Positions 29,239 to 39,003 of a stretch of DNA of 64,000 nucleotides are shown piece by piece. This DNA comes from Burkholderiaceae bacterium (GTDB lineage: Bacteria > Pseudomonadota > Gammaproteobacteria > Burkholderiales > Burkholderiaceae_B), in NCBI GenBank assembly GCA_021208885.1, contig JAJOJF010000025.1, positions 1 to 64,000 on the forward strand, given 5' to 3'. Position 1 is the stretch's first letter. Every line of letters begins with the position of its first letter. A program made the position numbers and the translations under genes. Below the pieces are notes generated by a model that searched no databases, was not told the DNA's origin, and saw nothing but the letters and a program-made list of their open reading frames with translations.

Positions 29239-31173
29239 TTAGTTCGAGTGAGATTTCTCGAGCGCTTCGATTCGCTCCATGATCTCTAGACACTCTATCT
29301 CTAGGGCTTCTTTGTCTTGGGTGAGTTTGCCGTGTTCAGTCATGACTTTTTGGCGAGTCTGACTGTCGGTCTCTTGATAGAAAGATTCACTGGCCAGTTG
29401 TGTGTCAAGCACTGACAATCGATCGCTAAGCACTTGCAGTTTTGATTCAAGCGCGCATAATGCTTTGTCCAGAGGCCTTCGAGCCAGGATCAGTGCTTGC
29501 CTTGCCTGCGCTTGTTCGCGTCGTTGTTGCTTGCGATCGACGCCGCTTGAGCCCTCTTCGGCAGGCTGGCTATCTGTCCTGTCACGGTTGGGTTTGAAGC
29601 TCGAGATTTGTTGGCGATAGTCATCAAGATCACCCTCAAACAGTTTGACGGCACCATGGGCCACCAACCAGAACTGGTCTACCGTCGTGCGAAGCAGATG
29701 GCGGTCGTGCGAGACTAATAACAATGATCCCTCGTATTCGGCTAGTGCCGCGGTCAATGCCTCTCGGGTCTCCACATCAAGGTGATTGCTTGGTTCATCC
29801 AGTATCAGCAAGTTGGGTTTGTCCCAGACAATCAATGCCAGGGCAAGTCGTGCTTTCTCTCCACCAGAAAAGGGTGCAATCGTCTCGTTGACCCGCTCGC
29901 CGGTAAATCCAAACTGAGCCAGGTAATTGCGTAGTGCTTGTTCGTTTGAAGTTGGAGCGATACGAATCATGTGCAACAGGGCACTGGCATCGTGATCGAG
30001 CATCTGCATTTGATGTTGGGCAAAATACCCGACTTTGAGTGCTTTGCTGGGCAGGCGCTCGCCACTTGATGCAGTCAACTCGCCAGCAATCAACTTGATT
30101 AGCGTTGACTTGCCCGCGCCGTTGACCCCGAGCACCCCGATGCGATCTCCCGCCTCGAGTCGAACGGTAATGTTAGACAGGATGGTTGTTAGGTGTCCCT
30201 GCGCATCACAATAGCCACAAGCAGCCTCCTTCAGTGTTAGCAGACGTTCAGGCGTGTCGTCTGGCGAAGGAATGCGAATGTCGATGGCTGCTTCGGCATG
30301 AAGCGGTGCCATGGTCTGCATACGCGCTAGTGCCTTGACACGACTCTGCGCCTGCTTGGCTTTGGAGGCTTTGGCCTTGAAACGATCCACAAAACGCTGC
30401 AGTCGTGCTGCCTCTTGAGTTTGGCGTTCCCACGCGATTTTGGTTTGTCGCAAACGCTCAGCCCGCTGTGATAGGAAAGATTCGTAATTGCCTTTGTATC
30501 GTGTAAGTTTGCGCTGCTCGATGTGGATGATGGTGTTGCAGACTGAGTCCAGGAACTCACTATCGTGCGAGATGATAATCGCAGTGCCATCGTAAGCTGC
30601 AAGCCACCGCTCAAGCCAAATCATGGCATCAAGGTCAAGGTGGTTGGTTGGTTCGTCAAGCAACAATAGTTCTGATGGTGCCATTAAAGCTCTGGCTAGC
30701 GCGATGCGCATTTGCCAGCCACCAGAAAACGTTCCCACGGGCTTGTCCCACTCGGCGGGGGCAAAACCAAGGCCTGCCAACAGGGCTTCAGCACGCGAGT
30801 TTGCTTGCCAGGCACCAGCCTGTTCTAACGCGACTTCGAGGTTGGCAATGGTTTCACCAGCAGCATCCTGTGCCTCAACGCGTTGGCGTTGCAGATCTCT
30901 GAGTTCCTGGTGTCCGTCAATGACGTACTCGCGTGCTGCACGATCGAAGTCGACGATGGTTTGCGCAACCGATGCGACTCGCCAGACGGCAGGAATCTGA
31001 AGATCACCGGCGTCAGCATCAATCTCACCTCGCATGAGCGCAAACAGCGTGCTCTTGCCACTGCCGTTTCGACCGACGAGTCCTACGCGTTCACCGGGAT
31101 GAATCACAAATTCGGCATGCTCGAGCAGCAGTTGCGTACCACGCCGAACCGAAAGGCCAGTTGCTCTAATCAC
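29239..31173 (-). CDS. ABC-F family ATP-binding protein (YheS-like)
   Basis: Soluble protein with two ABC ATPase domains and no membrane segment, 644 residues; ABC-F proteins act at the ribosome. Domain 1: GLVGRNGSGKST, FSGGWQMRIALARAL, LLLDEPTNHLD. Domain 2: GVLGVNGAGKST, FSGGEKARLALAL, LILDEPSNHLD. The linker between them is basic (FVDRFKAKASKAKQAQSR). The C-terminal 100 residues look like a coiled coil (KALCALESKLQVLSDRLSVLD). Length and the C-terminal coil fit YheS better than EttA or Uup. It overlaps the prmB stop (ATGA). Confidence 0.92.
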   Translation of the reverse strand: MIRATGLSVRRGTQLLLEHAEFVIHPGERVGLVGRNGSGKSTLFALMRGEIDADAGDLQIPAVWRVASVAQTIVDFDRAAREYVIDGHQELRDLQRQRVEAQDAAGETIANLEVALEQAGAWQANSRAEALLAGLGFAPAEWDKPVGTFSGGWQMRIALARALMAPSELLLLDEPTNHLDLDAMIWLERWLAAYDGTAIIISHDSEFLDSVCNTIIHIEQRKLTRYKGNYESFLSQRAERLRQTKIAWERQTQEAARLQRFVDRFKAKASKAKQAQSRVKALARMQTMAPLHAEAAIDIRIPSPDDTPERLLTLKEAACGYCDAQGHLTTILSNITVRLEAGDRIGVLGVNGAGKSTLIKLIAGELTASSGERLPSKALKVGYFAQHQMQMLDHDASALLHMIRIAPTSNEQALRNYLAQFGFTGERVNETIAPFSGGEKARLALALIVWDKPNLLILDEPSNHLDVETREALTAALAEYEGSLLLVSHDRHLLRTTVDQFWLVAHGAVKLFEGDLDDYRQQISSFKPNRDRTDSQPAEEGSSGVDRKQQRREQAQARQALILARRPLDKALCALESKLQVLSDRLSVLDTQLASESFYQETDSQTRQKVMTEHGKLTQDKEALEIECLEIMERIEALEKSHSN

Positions 31174-32066
31174 GCTTGTAACTGCTCAGCGCGCAACAGC
31201 ATGATGTTTCTTTCAGTGGCTGCTGTGTCAAGCCATAACGGTTCAAGGTCAGGAAATGCTCTTTCGAAGTGGTCAGCTTCGTTGCCAACTTCCAGAATCA
31301 AAATGCCATCGTCATTCAGTCTTGTACCGACTTCGACCATGAGTTCACGCACCAGATCCATACCGTCAGTTCCGCCGGACAAGGCCAGGCTCGGTTCGTG
31401 TTCGAATTCAGCCGGCAAAGCACTCATAGAAGCGGTGTTGACATAAGGCGGGTTGCAGATGATGAGGTCGTATCGTTGCCCGTCGGGCAATGCCTCAAGC
31501 AGGTTACCCTCGAATACCTCGACGCGATCCTGCAAGCCATAGTCATTGATGTTCGCTTGGGCTAACTCGAGTGCCGCTTCACTGATGTCAGTGGCATCAA
31601 CTTGTGCTTGTGGAAAGTTAAGCGCTGCCAGAATGGCCAAGCAGCCAGACCCAGTGCAAATATCAGCGATGCGGTAGACCAGCTCGGGCGCATCTAGCCA
31701 CGGCTGCAGCTGCATCGACAACAACTCGCTGATCGGCGAACGGGGAATCAACACCTGGGGATCGACCCGAAACCGATAGCCAGATAGCCAGGCTTCGTTA
31801 ACCAGATAGGCTGTGGGGATGCGCTCAAGGCAGCGTTGATCAATGTTTAGTTTGAGTTGCTCACACTCTTGGGGTAGCAGGCGCGCATCCAGAAATGGAT
31901 CAAGCTGATCAATCGGCAAGTCAAGGGTTCGCAGCACCAGAAACACCGCATCATCCCAGATCGTTTGCGTGCCTTGGCCGACGTGAACGTCATGACGGTG
32001 CATCTGGCTGACCGCAAAACGCAGCCAATCGCGAACGGTTACCAGTACGTCGGTCGAAGATGACAT
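31170..32066 (-). CDS. prmB: Ribosomal protein L3 glutamine methyltransferase
   Basis: SAM-dependent methyltransferase that modifies a glutamine in ribosomal protein L3. The 298-residue product shows the HemK/PrmB signature: DICTGSGCLAILAAL, DATDISEAALELAQANI, and the catalytic CNPPYVNTASM followed by HEPSLALSGGTDGMDLV. The N-terminal helical domain (RDWLRFAVSQM) and the DDAVFLVLRTLDLP segment favour PrmB over the release-factor enzyme PrmC. It ends the dap operon and overlaps the ABC-F start by 4 bp. Confidence 0.93.
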   Translation of the reverse strand: MSSSTDVLVTVRDWLRFAVSQMHRHDVHVGQGTQTIWDDAVFLVLRTLDLPIDQLDPFLDARLLPQECEQLKLNIDQRCLERIPTAYLVNEAWLSGYRFRVDPQVLIPRSPISELLSMQLQPWLDAPELVYRIADICTGSGCLAILAALNFPQAQVDATDISEAALELAQANINDYGLQDRVEVFEGNLLEALPDGQRYDLIICNPPYVNTASMSALPAEFEHEPSLALSGGTDGMDLVRELMVEVGTRLNDDGILILEVGNEADHFERAFPDLEPLWLDTAATERNIMLLRAEQLQA

Positions 32067-32079
32067 AGCAGCTTTTTTT

Positions 32080-33228
32080 TTAGGCTTTTAAGAGCAGGTT
32101 TTCCAGGGCATGCCGATATACGTTCTTTAACGGTTCGAGCTGGGCGATCTCTATGCTCTCGTTGACCTGGTGAATGGTTGCATTGGTGGGCCCAAACTCG
32201 ATGACTTGTGGGCAGATCTGTGCGATGAAGCGACCGTCCGATGTGCCACCCGTGGTTGATAGCTCAGGTGTCTTGCCGGTCGCCACTGCAATGGCTCTTG
32301 ATAGCGCATCGCTTAGCTCGCCCTTGGGTGTCAGAAACGGCAAGCCACTTAGATTCCAGTCGAGTTGATAGTCGAGCTCATGGCGCTTGAGAATTGTCTC
32401 GACTCTTGTTTTTAGGGATTCGGGGGTTGATTCGGTACAAAACCGGAAGTTGAAATCAATGACGATATCGCCAGGAATCACATTGCCTGCGCCTGTGCCG
32501 GCATGGACGTTGGAAATCTGAAAGGAGGTGGCGGGAAAGTAATCATTGCCCTGATCCCAAACCTCAGCGATCAGATCGTTCAAGGCGGGTGTTGCCCGGT
32601 GAATCGGGTTAACCGCCATGTGCGGATAGGCGATATGGCCTTGTTTGCCTTTGACGGTTAGCTTGCCAGACAGCGAACCGCGTCGTCCGTTTTTGATGGT
32701 GTCGCCTAGGTGCCCCACTGAGGTGGGTTCACCGACAATACAAAAGTCGGGGGCTTGACCGGTGCTTTTCAAGTGCTCGCAGACTTTTACCGTGCCATGC
32801 ACGGCCGGGCCTTCTTCGTCCGATGTGATCAGCAATGCAATCGAACCCGGATGGTCGGGATGGGATTTGACGAATTCCTCTATGCCAACCACGAATGCAG
32901 CGATCGAGGATTTCATGTCCGAGGCACCGCGTCCAAACAGGTAGCCATCAGACTCGGTTGGCTCGAACGGGTCGGTGTTCCAGCGCTCACGCGGGCCCGG
33001 TGGCACCACATCGGTGTGGCCTGCAAATACGACGAGAGGTCTCGCATCGCCACGCCGAATCCAGAGGTTGTTGACACCGCCCTCAGCAATCACGTGCCAT
33101 TTAAATCCGAGCGGCTCAAGTCGCTCGATGATCATTTGCTGGCAACCTTGATCGTCGGGTGTGACAGAGGGTCGTGCGATCAGATCTTTAGTCAGCTGCA
33201 AGACAGTGGTGTCAACAGGAGCGTTCAT
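32080..33228 (-). CDS. dapE: Succinyl-diaminopimelate desuccinylase
   Basis: Zinc M20-type hydrolase producing LL-diaminopimelate and succinate in lysine and peptidoglycan precursor synthesis. The 382-residue protein has His71 and Asp73 ([11 protein letters not shown]), Asp104 (RGASDMKSS), and Glu138-Glu139 (TSDEEG), the metal-ligand and general-base residues, with the usual IVGEPTS segment. It lies 5 bp after dapD and 13 bp before prmB on the same strand. Confidence 0.97.
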   Translation of the reverse strand: MNAPVDTTVLQLTKDLIARPSVTPDDQGCQQMIIERLEPLGFKWHVIAEGGVNNLWIRRGDARPLVVFAGHTDVVPPGPRERWNTDPFEPTESDGYLFGRGASDMKSSIAAFVVGIEEFVKSHPDHPGSIALLITSDEEGPAVHGTVKVCEHLKSTGQAPDFCIVGEPTSVGHLGDTIKNGRRGSLSGKLTVKGKQGHIAYPHMAVNPIHRATPALNDLIAEVWDQGNDYFPATSFQISNVHAGTGAGNVIPGDIVIDFNFRFCTESTPESLKTRVETILKRHELDYQLDWNLSGLPFLTPKGELSDALSRAIAVATGKTPELSTTGGTSDGRFIAQICPQVIEFGPTNATIHQVNESIEIAQLEPLKNVYRHALENLLLKA

Positions 33229-33233
33229 GTCGC

Positions 33234-34055
33234 TTAGGCTCTCAAGAGGTCATTGATGCTTGTTTTGGCGCGCGTTTGAGCGTCAACCTTCTTGACGATC
33301 ACGGCACACGCCAGGCTGTGGCTTCCATCCTCCGAGGGCAGGGAGCCAGGCACCACAACGGAGCCGGCGGGTACGCGTCCATAGGTAATCTTGCCGGTTT
33401 CGCGGTCATAGATGCGGGTGCTTTGTGACAAGAACACGCCCATGGCCAATACCGAGTTCTCTTCGACTACAACGCCCTCAACCACTTCTGAGCGTGCGCC
33501 AATAAAGCAGTTGTCTTCAATGATGGTGGGGTTGGCTTGCAGGGGCTCGAGCACGCCACCGATACCTACGCCACCAGACAAGTGAACGTTTTTGCCGATT
33601 TGCGCGCAGCTGCCCACCGTGGCCCATGTGTCAACCATGGTGCCCTCATCGACGTAGGCACCGATGTTGACGTAAGAGGGCATGAGAACCACGTTGTGAC
33701 CGATAAAGGCTCCGCGACGGGCCACCGCTGGGGGCACGACACGGTAGCCGCCAGCCTTGAATGCAGTCTCGCCAAAGCCGGCGAATTTCAGCGGGACTTT
33801 GTCAAAAAACTGCATGGGTGACTGGCCCATGGGTTCGTTGTTATTCAAGCGAAACGACAAGAGCACGGCTTTCTTGATCCACTGGTGCACGACCCACTGC
33901 CCATCAATTTTCTCTGCCACACGCAATGTGCCCTGATCGAGTCCATCGATGGTGTGTTCTACCGCCTCACGCAGGCCTGCTTCAGCAGTCTGAGGTGTAA
34001 TGGTGGCACGGTTTTCCCAGCCGGATTCGATAGCGGTTTGCAGGTCAAGGGTCAT
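33234..34055 (-). CDS. dapD: 2,3,4,5-tetrahydropyridine-2,6-dicarboxylate N-succinyltransferase
   Basis: Trimeric left-handed beta-helix acyltransferase using succinyl-CoA in the succinylase branch of diaminopimelate synthesis. The 273-residue product begins [19 protein letters not shown]. It has [48 protein letters not shown], a run of hexapeptide repeats. The ATG at 34055 is chosen; a longer frame upstream extends into dapC and is not family-like. About 100 bp separate it from dapC. Confidence 0.97.
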   Translation of the reverse strand: MTLDLQTAIESGWENRATITPQTAEAGLREAVEHTIDGLDQGTLRVAEKIDGQWVVHQWIKKAVLLSFRLNNNEPMGQSPMQFFDKVPLKFAGFGETAFKAGGYRVVPPAVARRGAFIGHNVVLMPSYVNIGAYVDEGTMVDTWATVGSCAQIGKNVHLSGGVGIGGVLEPLQANPTIIEDNCFIGARSEVVEGVVVEENSVLAMGVFLSQSTRIYDRETGKITYGRVPAGSVVVPGSLPSEDGSHSLACAVIVKKVDAQTRAKTSINDLLRA

Positions 34056-34155
34056 GGTTCTGTATTTCCTTAAAATGGTCAGTAGTGGGTTCGGTACAGG
34101 CAAGAAGTCAGAAAGTTTAGCCAATGTCGGCCTTGCGCGGTGATTTAGCCCTAGC

Positions 34156-35355
34156 TTATGCTCGCTTGGCTTGCACAAAGGCCGCCATGCGCTTGGCCCC
34201 TTCAACGCAGTCAGCCAAAGGTGCCACTAGCGCAATCCGTATTCTGTTTTGCCCAGGGTTTATGCCGTTGGCGGTGCGGCTGACGTAGCTGCCAGGTAAG
34301 ACTTTGACTGCTTGCTCGGCGAGCAAGTCATGTGTGAATCGAGCGTCATCATATGGGGTTTTGGCCCAGAGGTAGAACGATGCATCAGGGCGCTCGACAT
34401 CGAGCACCGGTTGCAGAATGTCCAGCACCGCGTCGAATTTGTCCCGATACGCCTGTCGATTGTCGCGCACGTGGTCTTCGTCTTGCCAGGCAGCCAGGCT
34501 CGCTGCGGTCACGACACCTGACATCGCACTGCCGTGATAGGTTCGGTAGAGCAAAAACTTGCTAATAATCTCGGCATCGCCTGCCACAAAGCCCGATCGC
34601 AGGCCAGGCAGGTTTGATCGTTTAGAGAGGCTGGAAAAGCTCACCAAACGCTTGAAGTCGTGACGACCGGATTTGATAGCCGCTTGCAGGCCACCTAGCG
34701 GTGGCTTGTCCTCATCGAGGTAGATCTCGCTATAGCATTCGTCTGATGCAATCACAAAATCGTGCTCATCAGCCAATTCGAATAACAGTTTCCAATCTGA
34801 GAGAGGCATCACGCTACCAGCTGGATTGCCCGGGTTACAGACGTAGAGCAGTTGCGTTCTACGCCATATCTCAGGACTGACCGATTGCCAGTTGCTCAGA
34901 AAACGATTGTCGGGTTCGGCATTGACATAAAAAGGCTCGGCGCCCGCCAAAAGTGCTGCGCCCTCATAGATCTGATAGAAAGGGTTTGGGCACACGACCA
35001 GCCCGCCGGCCGATGGGTCGACCACGGTTTGCGCAAATGCAAATAAAGCCTCGCGCGATCCGAGCACGGGCAAGACTTGGGTTTCCGGGTCGGGCGCTGC
35101 AATGTCATAACGCTTGCCAATCCAAGCGGCGATGGCATCACGTAGTGCTGGGTCTCCCTTGGTGGGCGGGTAGCCTGACAGCCCGGCCAGCGAATCGACA
35201 ATTGCTTGCTTGGCTAGAGCCGGTGCTTCGTGCTTGGGCTCGCCGATCGACAGATCAACCAACGGCAAACCAGTCGCTTCTGGTTTGGCCGTGGCCAACA
35301 GCTTTCGGAGCTTCTCAAAGGGGTAGGGCTGCAAGAGTTCTAGGCGTGGGTTCAT
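34156..35355 (-). CDS. dapC: Succinyldiaminopimelate transaminase
   Basis: Class I/II PLP aminotransferase of 399 residues. It transfers an amino group from glutamate to N-succinyl-2-amino-6-oxopimelate. Visible: [19 protein letters not shown] start, [40 protein letters not shown], and [18 protein letters not shown] with the PLP lysine. Position first in dapC-dapD-dapE supports the specific function. It is divergent from the tRNA-Leu gene. Confidence 0.95.
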   Translation of the reverse strand: MNPRLELLQPYPFEKLRKLLATAKPEATGLPLVDLSIGEPKHEAPALAKQAIVDSLAGLSGYPPTKGDPALRDAIAAWIGKRYDIAAPDPETQVLPVLGSREALFAFAQTVVDPSAGGLVVCPNPFYQIYEGAALLAGAEPFYVNAEPDNRFLSNWQSVSPEIWRRTQLLYVCNPGNPAGSVMPLSDWKLLFELADEHDFVIASDECYSEIYLDEDKPPLGGLQAAIKSGRHDFKRLVSFSSLSKRSNLPGLRSGFVAGDAEIISKFLLYRTYHGSAMSGVVTAASLAAWQDEDHVRDNRQAYRDKFDAVLDILQPVLDVERPDASFYLWAKTPYDDARFTHDLLAEQAVKVLPGSYVSRTANGINPGQNRIRIALVAPLADCVEGAKRMAAFVQAKRA

Positions 35356-35422
35356 GGCTAAATTTTACGGCTTTTGGTTTACGCTGCAGTCACATCTTTC
35401 TGTGCGCTACAATTCGTCATCC

Positions 35423-35510
35423 GCGAAGGTGGCGAAATTGGTAGACGCACCAGGTTTAGGTCCTGACGCCCGTATAGGGTGTGCGGGTTCGAGTCCCGCC
35501 CTTCGCACCA
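35423..35510 (+). tRNA. tRNA-Leu (anticodon UAG)
   Basis: Class II tRNA of 88 nt with encoded CCA. Acceptor GCGAAGG (35423-35429) pairs with CCTTCGC (35500-35506), followed by ACCA. The D-arm (GGCGAAATTGGTAGACGC), an anticodon loop TTTAGGT with anticodon TAG at 35457-35459, a long variable arm (CCC/GGG stem) and T-arm GCGGG-TTCGAGT-CCCGC are all seen. A -10-like TACAAT lies 10-15 bp upstream. The outermost anticodon-stem pair appears to be C-A. It precedes tig, as in related genomes. Confidence 0.97.
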
Positions 35511-35568
35511 TTTTTTAACACTTGGCAGCCTACAAACTGCCGTCCGATCGAAACTTGGTGATTGATTT

Positions 35569-36882
35569 ATGCAACCTGTGGTTGAAACCCTAGACGGTCT
35601 CGAGCGCCGCATCGAAGTCTCTGTGGCCATGGCCGACGTTGAACAGCGTGTCAAGGAAGAGCTGAAAAAAGTAGCCCGCACAGCAAAGGCGCCAGGATTT
35701 CGTCCGGGCAAGGTTCCGATGTCTATGCTAGAACGCTCGCATGGGCCTGGCATTCGGTACGACGTAATCAACCGTGAAGTCGGTCGTGCGCTCGATGAGT
35801 CGTTAAGCGCTACGGGTCTGCGCGTGGCCGGAGCGCCATCACTTGAGCCCAAAACCGACGGTGCCGACGAGGGTACGCTGGCATTTAAGGCGACCTTCGA
35901 GGTCTATCCCGAGATCGAATTGCCCGATTTGGCTTTGGTTGAGGTTACCAAGGCAGTGTGTGAGGTTACTGAAGCCGAGATCGAACGTACCGTCAATATC
36001 TTGCGTGAACAGCGCGCCGAATATGTTGCTGAGGCCGATCGCGCTGCCCAGGACAATGACCAGGTCAAAATCGATTTTGTGGGCAAAATCGACGGGGTTG
36101 CCTTTGACGGCGGCACGGCCGAGGACTTTCCGTTTGTGGTCGGCAAGGGTCGCATGTTGACCGAGTTTGAGGATGCTGTTCGCGGCATGAAGGCTGGCGA
36201 AACTAAAACCTTCCCGCTCACCTTTCCTGCGGATTACCCAGGCAAGGACGTTGCTGGAAAGACGGCTGAATTTACGGTGACTGTCAAGGAAGTTGGGCGG
36301 CCCGAACTGCCAGAAGTCAACGAAGCGTTTGCCAAATCACTTGGTCAGGCTGAGGGCAGTGTCGAAAAGCTGATGACCGATATTCGGAATAACATCGAGC
36401 GCGAAGTTGAGACACGCTTGCAAGCCCGCACCAAAAACAGTGTCATGAATGCTCTGCTTCAGAAGGCGACGTTCGATGTTCCGAAGGCGCTAGTGAACGG
36501 TGAGGTCGAGAACCGTATCGCTGCAGCTCGCGAAGAGCTAAAGCAACGCGGTGTTCCTAATGCCGAGTCGGTGCCAATTCCACCAGAGACTTTTTCTGAG
36601 GAAGCGCAGCGTCGCGTCAAGCTCGGACTGATGATTGGTGAGCTTATCAACAAGAACAATCTGCAGGCCAAGCCCGAGCAGGTTCGTGCCAAAATTGAAA
36701 AGTTTGCCCAAAACTATGAGCAGCCGGCTCAGGTTGTGAGTTACTACCTGTCAGATCGTCAGCGTCGCGCTGAAATTGAGGCTGTCGTACTTGAGGACAA
36801 TGTGGTTGAACATGTCTTGGCCGGTGCGAAAGTGTCAGAGCAGGCAGTGCCGTTTGAAGAGTTGATGGGGCAGGGCGCTTAA
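35569..36882 (+). CDS. tig: Trigger factor
   Basis: Ribosome-associated chaperone and prolyl isomerase of 437 residues. The N-terminal ribosome-binding domain contains GLERRIEVSVAM and the signature GFRPGKVPMSML near residues 44-55. The FKBP-like PPIase domain spans roughly 150-245 (NDQVKIDFVGKIDGVAFDGGTAEDFPFVVGKGRML, KTFPLTFPADYPGKDVAGKTAEFTV). A helical substrate-binding C-terminus follows. It heads tig-clpP-clpX-lon. Confidence 0.97.
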   Translation: MQPVVETLDGLERRIEVSVAMADVEQRVKEELKKVARTAKAPGFRPGKVPMSMLERSHGPGIRYDVINREVGRALDESLSATGLRVAGAPSLEPKTDGADEGTLAFKATFEVYPEIELPDLALVEVTKAVCEVTEAEIERTVNILREQRAEYVAEADRAAQDNDQVKIDFVGKIDGVAFDGGTAEDFPFVVGKGRMLTEFEDAVRGMKAGETKTFPLTFPADYPGKDVAGKTAEFTVTVKEVGRPELPEVNEAFAKSLGQAEGSVEKLMTDIRNNIEREVETRLQARTKNSVMNALLQKATFDVPKALVNGEVENRIAAAREELKQRGVPNAESVPIPPETFSEEAQRRVKLGLMIGELINKNNLQAKPEQVRAKIEKFAQNYEQPAQVVSYYLSDRQRRAEIEAVVLEDNVVEHVLAGAKVSEQAVPFEELMGQGA

Positions 36883-36930
36883 GGCAAGCATGCCTCGATA
36901 GTCAGGGTCAGATCGTTAACCGGAGTTGCG

Positions 36931-37593
36931 ATGAGCATTGAACGATTCACCGATTTTTATGCATCCATGCACGGCGGCGAGTCGGTTACCCCGACTGCCT
37001 TGGGTTACATACCCATGGTTATCGAGCAGTCTGGACGTGGCGAGCGAGCTTACGATATCTACTCGAGGCTCTTGCGTGAACGCGTGATTTTTCTAGTCGG
37101 TCCAGTCAATGATCACTCGGCCAACCTGATCGTGGCGCAGATGCTGTTTCTTGAGTCTGAGAACCCAGACAAAGACATTTCACTCTATATCAACTCGCCG
37201 GGCGGCTCTGTCTACGCTGGATTGGCGATTTTTGACACGATGCGTTTCATCAAACCTGATGTATCGACGCTGTGCACCGGTTTGGCAGCTAGCATGGGTG
37301 CTTTTTTGCTGGCTGCAGGTCACAAGGGTAAGCGCTTTGCGTTGCCCAACTCCCGCATCATGATTCACCAGCCCTCGGGTGGCGCCCAAGGTCAGGCGTC
37401 TGACATCCAGATTCAGGCACGCGAAATCCTGAGCCTGCGTGAACGCTTGAACCAAATTCTTGCTGACAATACCGGTCAGCCAGTTAGCCGTATTGAAGTT
37501 GACACTGAACGTGACAACTTTATGTCCTCTGAAGATGCGGTATCGTATGGCATGATCGACAAGATGCTCACCACCCGCGCTGATGTGGGTTGA
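36931..37593 (+). CDS. clpP: ATP-dependent Clp protease proteolytic subunit
   Basis: Serine peptidase that forms the double heptameric chamber used by ClpX and ClpA. The 220-residue product has the oxyanion segment [12 protein letters not shown], nucleophile Ser121 ([11 protein letters not shown]) and His146 ([10 protein letters not shown]), each ten places after the E. coli positions. A propeptide is likely at the N-terminus before [24 protein letters not shown]. It lies 48 bp after tig and 11 bp before clpX. Confidence 0.98.
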   Translation: MSIERFTDFYASMHGGESVTPTALGYIPMVIEQSGRGERAYDIYSRLLRERVIFLVGPVNDHSANLIVAQMLFLESENPDKDISLYINSPGGSVYAGLAIFDTMRFIKPDVSTLCTGLAASMGAFLLAAGHKGKRFALPNSRIMIHQPSGGAQGQASDIQIQAREILSLRERLNQILADNTGQPVSRIEVDTERDNFMSSEDAVSYGMIDKMLTTRADVG

Positions 37594-37604
37594 GCCACAC
37601 ACGT

Positions 37605-38906
37605 ATGACGACTAAAAAATCCGCGGCTGACTCAAAAACCTTGCACTGCTCGTTTTGCAACAAAAGCCAAAACGAAGTGCGAAAGCTCATAGCAGGACCG
37701 TCTGTTTTTATCTGCGATGAATGCGTTGATCTTTGCAACGACATCATTCGCGAGGAGATGCAATCGAGTGCCAAAGAGGCAATCCGTACTGAGTTGCCCA
37801 CGCCTGCGCAGATAAAGTCGTTTCTTGATCGTTATGTGATTGGTCAGGACGGACCGAAGCGAGTATTGGCGGTTGCCGTTTACAACCACTATAAGCGTCT
37901 TCGACACGGTGAAATCAAGGGCGATGACGTCGAGCTCAGCAAGAGCAATATTCTCTTGATTGGTCCTACCGGTTCGGGCAAGACTTTGCTTGCCCAGACG
38001 CTGGCAAGACAGTTGAATGTACCGTTTGTCATGGCTGATGCCACCACGCTGACTGAAGCGGGTTATGTCGGCGAAGACGTTGAAAACATCATTCAAAAGT
38101 TGCTGCAAAACTGCAACTACGAGGTCGAAAAGGCTCAACGCGCTATCGTCTACATTGACGAAATCGACAAAATTTCACGCAAATCGGATAACCCCTCGAT
38201 TACACGCGACGTCTCCGGTGAAGGCGTACAACAGGCATTGCTCAAGCTCATTGAAGGTACCGTCGCTTCGGTTCCTCCGCAAGGCGGACGCAAGCATCCC
38301 AATCAAGACTTCGTGCACGTCGACACGACCAATATCTTGTTTATTGTGGGCGGAGCGTTTGATGGACTCGAGAAGGTGATTCTTAACCGTACAGAGCGCT
38401 CCGGTATTGGGTTTGGGGCATCTGTGGCGGCCAAGAGCGAGAAATCCGCTGGTGACGCATTTCAGTCAGTTGAGCCAGAGGATTTGGTTAAGTTTGGGTT
38501 GATCCCTGAGCTCGTTGGTCGTTTACCGGTGATAGCGACGCTTGAAGAGCTTGGGGAAGAGACGCTAGTGCGGGTATTGACCGAGCCTGCCAACTCTTTG
38601 GTGCGTCAGTTCCAAAAGCTTTTTGAGATGGAAGGCGCTGAGCTTGAAATTCGCCCCCAGGCTTTGCATGCGATCGCTCGCAAGGCTATTCAGCGTAAAA
38701 CGGGTGCGCGCGGCTTGCGCTCTATCCTCGAAGGGGCTTTGCTCGACGTCATGTTTGATTTGCCCTCGCACAACAACATTAAGCAGGTCGTGCTTGATGA
38801 GGCCGCGATCGAGGGAGATGGGGAGCCACTGTTGGTTTATGAAGACAGTGAGTCTAGATCTTCTGGTAAATCAAGTCCCCGTAAAATGCGGGATGCTGCT
38901 GCCTGA
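37605..38906 (+). CDS. clpX: ATP-dependent Clp protease ATP-binding subunit ClpX
   Basis: AAA+ unfoldase of 433 residues. It has an N-terminal C4 zinc domain ([12 protein letters not shown] and [13 protein letters not shown]), Walker A GPTGSGKT, Walker [11 protein letters not shown], the pore segments, a RSGIGFGA region and the sensor-2 arginine in [10 protein letters not shown]. The ATG at 37605 is used; a TTG at 37590, just inside the clpP end, is an alternative. The gene follows clpP by 11 bp. Confidence 0.97.
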   Translation: MTTKKSAADSKTLHCSFCNKSQNEVRKLIAGPSVFICDECVDLCNDIIREEMQSSAKEAIRTELPTPAQIKSFLDRYVIGQDGPKRVLAVAVYNHYKRLRHGEIKGDDVELSKSNILLIGPTGSGKTLLAQTLARQLNVPFVMADATTLTEAGYVGEDVENIIQKLLQNCNYEVEKAQRAIVYIDEIDKISRKSDNPSITRDVSGEGVQQALLKLIEGTVASVPPQGGRKHPNQDFVHVDTTNILFIVGGAFDGLEKVILNRTERSGIGFGASVAAKSEKSAGDAFQSVEPEDLVKFGLIPELVGRLPVIATLEELGEETLVRVLTEPANSLVRQFQKLFEMEGAELEIRPQALHAIARKAIQRKTGARGLRSILEGALLDVMFDLPSHNNIKQVVLDEAAIEGDGEPLLVYEDSESRSSGKSSPRKMRDAAA

Positions 38907-38907
38907 A

Positions 38908-38935
38908 CTTGATTTTTACGCTATTGTCCCAATAT
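38908..38935 (+). promoter_or_regulatory. Putative heat-shock (sigma-32) promoter of lon
   Basis: CTTGAT at 38908-38913, a 14-bp spacer, then CCCAATAT at 38928-38935 resemble the sigma-32 elements CTTGAAA and CCCCATNT. The predicted start is about 60 bp upstream of the lon ATG, in a 97-bp clpX-lon gap. Lon is heat-shock regulated in other proteobacteria, which fits. Confidence 0.55.
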
Positions 38936-39003
38936 CAAAGTCATGATTAGTGACACCGTTGTGACTATTAGGTCACGACTGGGCTTATACAGGACACATC
39001 TCT

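Noticed and set aside
29239-31173. ABC transporter ATPase or antibiotic-resistance ABC-F
   Set aside because: Two ATPase domains with no membrane partner mark it as ABC-F; linker and tail resemble the housekeeping YheS type, with no sign of a resistance-type arm or mobile context.
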